DNA of 64,000 nt from Candidatus Hydrogenedentota bacterium (GTDB taxonomy: Bacteria; Hydrogenedentota; Hydrogenedentia; Hydrogenedentales; JAEUWI01), in NCBI GenBank assembly GCA_019637335.1, contig JAHBVV010000013.1, positions 1 to 64,000 of the forward strand, written 5' to 3'. The notes beneath the pieces are model-generated. The model did no database searches, was not told the DNA's origin, and saw only the letters and a program-made list of their open reading frames with translations. The translations under genes and the position numbers were made by a program. This document shows positions 63,123-64,000 of the stretch, in pieces. Position 1 is the stretch's first letter; the number at the start of each line of letters is the position of its first letter.

Positions 63123-63318
63123 CGGGATCCAGCCCTTTCTCCGGCAGGGAACAGCTATGGTTGGCCCAGCACTCATTACAGAGCGTGGTGGTCTCAAAAC
63201 ATTCCTCGGGGCTTCGGGAGCCATGGACCGCGGCCAGCGCCACGCCGCCCATGCCCAGCATTGCGCCCCTGCGCACGAGACTGTTCAGGAACTCTTGCCG
63301 GTTCATATCCTGAGTCAT
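63091..63318 (-). CDS. Small Tat-like cysteine protein of unknown function
   Basis: The protein has 75 residues. It begins MTQDMNRQEFLNSLVRRGAM, a twin-arginine-like signal with a Gly-rich hydrophobic stretch (LGMGGVALAAVHG). The mature part is only about 40 residues with CFETTTLCNECWANHSC (Cys40, Cys47, Cys50, Cys56), which could bind one FeS cluster or metal. A strong GGAGGTGAG ribosome site supports the start at 63318. I know no family. The overlap with the polyferredoxin gene indicates a genuine, co-translated gene. Confidence 0.8.
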   Translation of the reverse strand: MTQDMNRQEFLNSLVRRGAMLGMGGVALAAVHGSRSPEECFETTTLCNECWANHSCSLPEKGLDPDERAKKNRPA

Positions 63319-63376
63319 CGATCTCACCTCCTCGGGGCGGCCGCGCGCCGGTTGTGGCGCGGGAGCGATCCCCGGT

Positions 63377-64000
63377 TCACTGCGTGTTGGGCTTCGCCGC
63401 CATCTTCGTTTCGTTCGCCTCGAAAATGCGGACGCTGTTTTTCTTCGGATCGAGCACGAGGATCCGGTCGTCGGGGTCAACGGCCAGGTCGCCGATGCCC
63501 TGGGGGAGCTGGAACGCGCTGGAGCCGACGACCAACTCCTCGAATTCGCCGGAAGTCACTTCGAAAATCTTGACCCGCACGGGGCCCTTTTCGCCGGTTA
63601 CCAGGCGGCCCTCGCTGTTGAACGCGATTTGGACGGGGTTGCAGCAGCCCGAGAAGCTGTCGAGCCGGGTCACATCCGCGCGGTACCAGGAGGTCACGAT
63701 ATCCCCGTTGCTGCGGTAGCGCTCGAGGCCGAGCTTGCCGGGATTGACAACCCAGAGGTGCCCGTCGCTGTCGAACGCCAGGTCGAAGTAGGGGCTGGGC
63801 ACTTCGAGGCCCGGAACGTCGCGCGCCTCGTCGGTCTCGCCGATGCGATTGAGCACGGTTCCGTTGTAGTCGATCCGGAGCACGCACCGGCTTGCGGCGT
63901 CGGCCAGGAAGATCTCGTCTTCGCCCGCCGCGATGGCGGTAATGAGGGAGCGCGCGGTGAAATCGCCCCAGACGGCCTCAATCTTTCGGTCGGTTCCGAT
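63377..64000 (-). CDS. NHL-repeat protein, partial (continues past the right edge)
   Basis: The visible 207 residues form the C-terminal part of a beta-propeller of NHL repeats: strands with LADAASRCVLRIDYNG, DLAFDSDGHLWVVNPGKLGLERY, QIAFNSEGRLVTGEKGPVRVKIFE and DLAVDPDDRILVLDPKKNSVRIFE. There is no start codon or signal in the window because the gene runs off the edge. It is followed 58 bases later by the small Tat-like Cys gene on the same strand and so belongs to the redox cluster. A periplasmic location is likely but the signal is not visible. Confidence 0.85.
   Translation of the reverse strand: MGTDRKIEAVWGDFTARSLITAIAAGEDEIFLADAASRCVLRIDYNGTVLNRIGETDEARDVPGLEVPSPYFDLAFDSDGHLWVVNPGKLGLERYRSNGDIVTSWYRADVTRLDSFSGCCNPVQIAFNSEGRLVTGEKGPVRVKIFEVTSGEFEELVVGSSAFQLPQGIGDLAVDPDDRILVLDPKKNSVRIFEANETKMAAKPNTQ

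Noticed and set aside
54261-64000. Reading the cluster as a nitrous oxide or nitrate reductase operon because of NapGH-like genes
   Set aside because: No NosZ, NapA or NapB is visible, the NosR flavin domain is absent, and NuoE-NuoF plus propellers are not part of those operons.

Overview
The window is GC-rich, about 65% by eye, and gene-dense. It looks like a free-living, Gram-negative-type bacterium from an environmental lineage. The combination of a prepilin with a long DUF1559-like body, several PQQ-type beta-propeller proteins, a PmoA-like (DUF6807) protein, an AmmeMemoRadiSam enzyme and FeS/Tat redox genes suggests a PVC/FCB-neighbourhood phylum, with Candidatus Hydrogenedentota as my best guess. 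That placement is inference: no rRNA is present. I see no tRNA, rRNA or CRISPR array.

Layout. 1-4.5 kb: DUF6807 protein, a Phd/PIN toxin-antitoxin pair, and clpB with a clear terminator. 4.9-5.8 kb: a REP-associated tyrosine transposase flanked by its inverted/direct repeats. 5.9-9.8 kb: a secreted protein of unknown function, then a peroxide/iron group (AhpC-type peroxiredoxin, ferritin, PerR with an upstream Per-box-like palindrome). 9.9-14.7 kb: a translationally coupled cell-wall set (GH1-like protein without catalytic glutamates, fused sugar kinase-MurQ, SpoIID-like lipoprotein). 15-20.6 kb: fdxA and the heat-shock operon hrcA-grpE-dnaK-dnaJ under a perfect CIRCE operator. 21-31 kb: cfa, glycosyltransferases, a 484-bp imperfect inverted repeat, a sodium:solute symporter, and PHP and HAD hydrolases. 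31-39.8 kb: prepilin, dps-perR2, a lone protein of unknown function, minisatellites, and a large carboxypeptidase-regulatory-repeat protein. 40-51 kb: AmrS, YjbQ, an epimerase, deoC, and a GT4/beta-propeller/ABC-exporter operon. 51.3-53.9 kb: a beta-propeller followed by an ArsF-like/ArsG-like redox pair.

54.3-64 kb (minus strand, running off the right edge) is the most unusual part. It is a tightly packed redox operon: NHL protein, 75-aa Tat-like Cys protein, Tat-exported polyferredoxin, NapH-like membrane ferredoxin, membrane-anchored beta-propeller, fused NuoE-NuoF, a hybrid 2Fe-2S/GltD-like/4Fe-4S protein lacking a recognisable NAD(P)H domain, and a second secreted beta-propeller. It reads as a route between cytoplasmic NAD(H) and periplasmic FeS/propeller proteins. 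I do not recognise it as a described system, but no catalytic terminal enzyme is visible here, so its substrate is unknown.

Non-coding DNA holds several dispersed repeat families, some shared between distant spacers (7.8, 14.8 and 54 kb; 35.5 and 40 kb).
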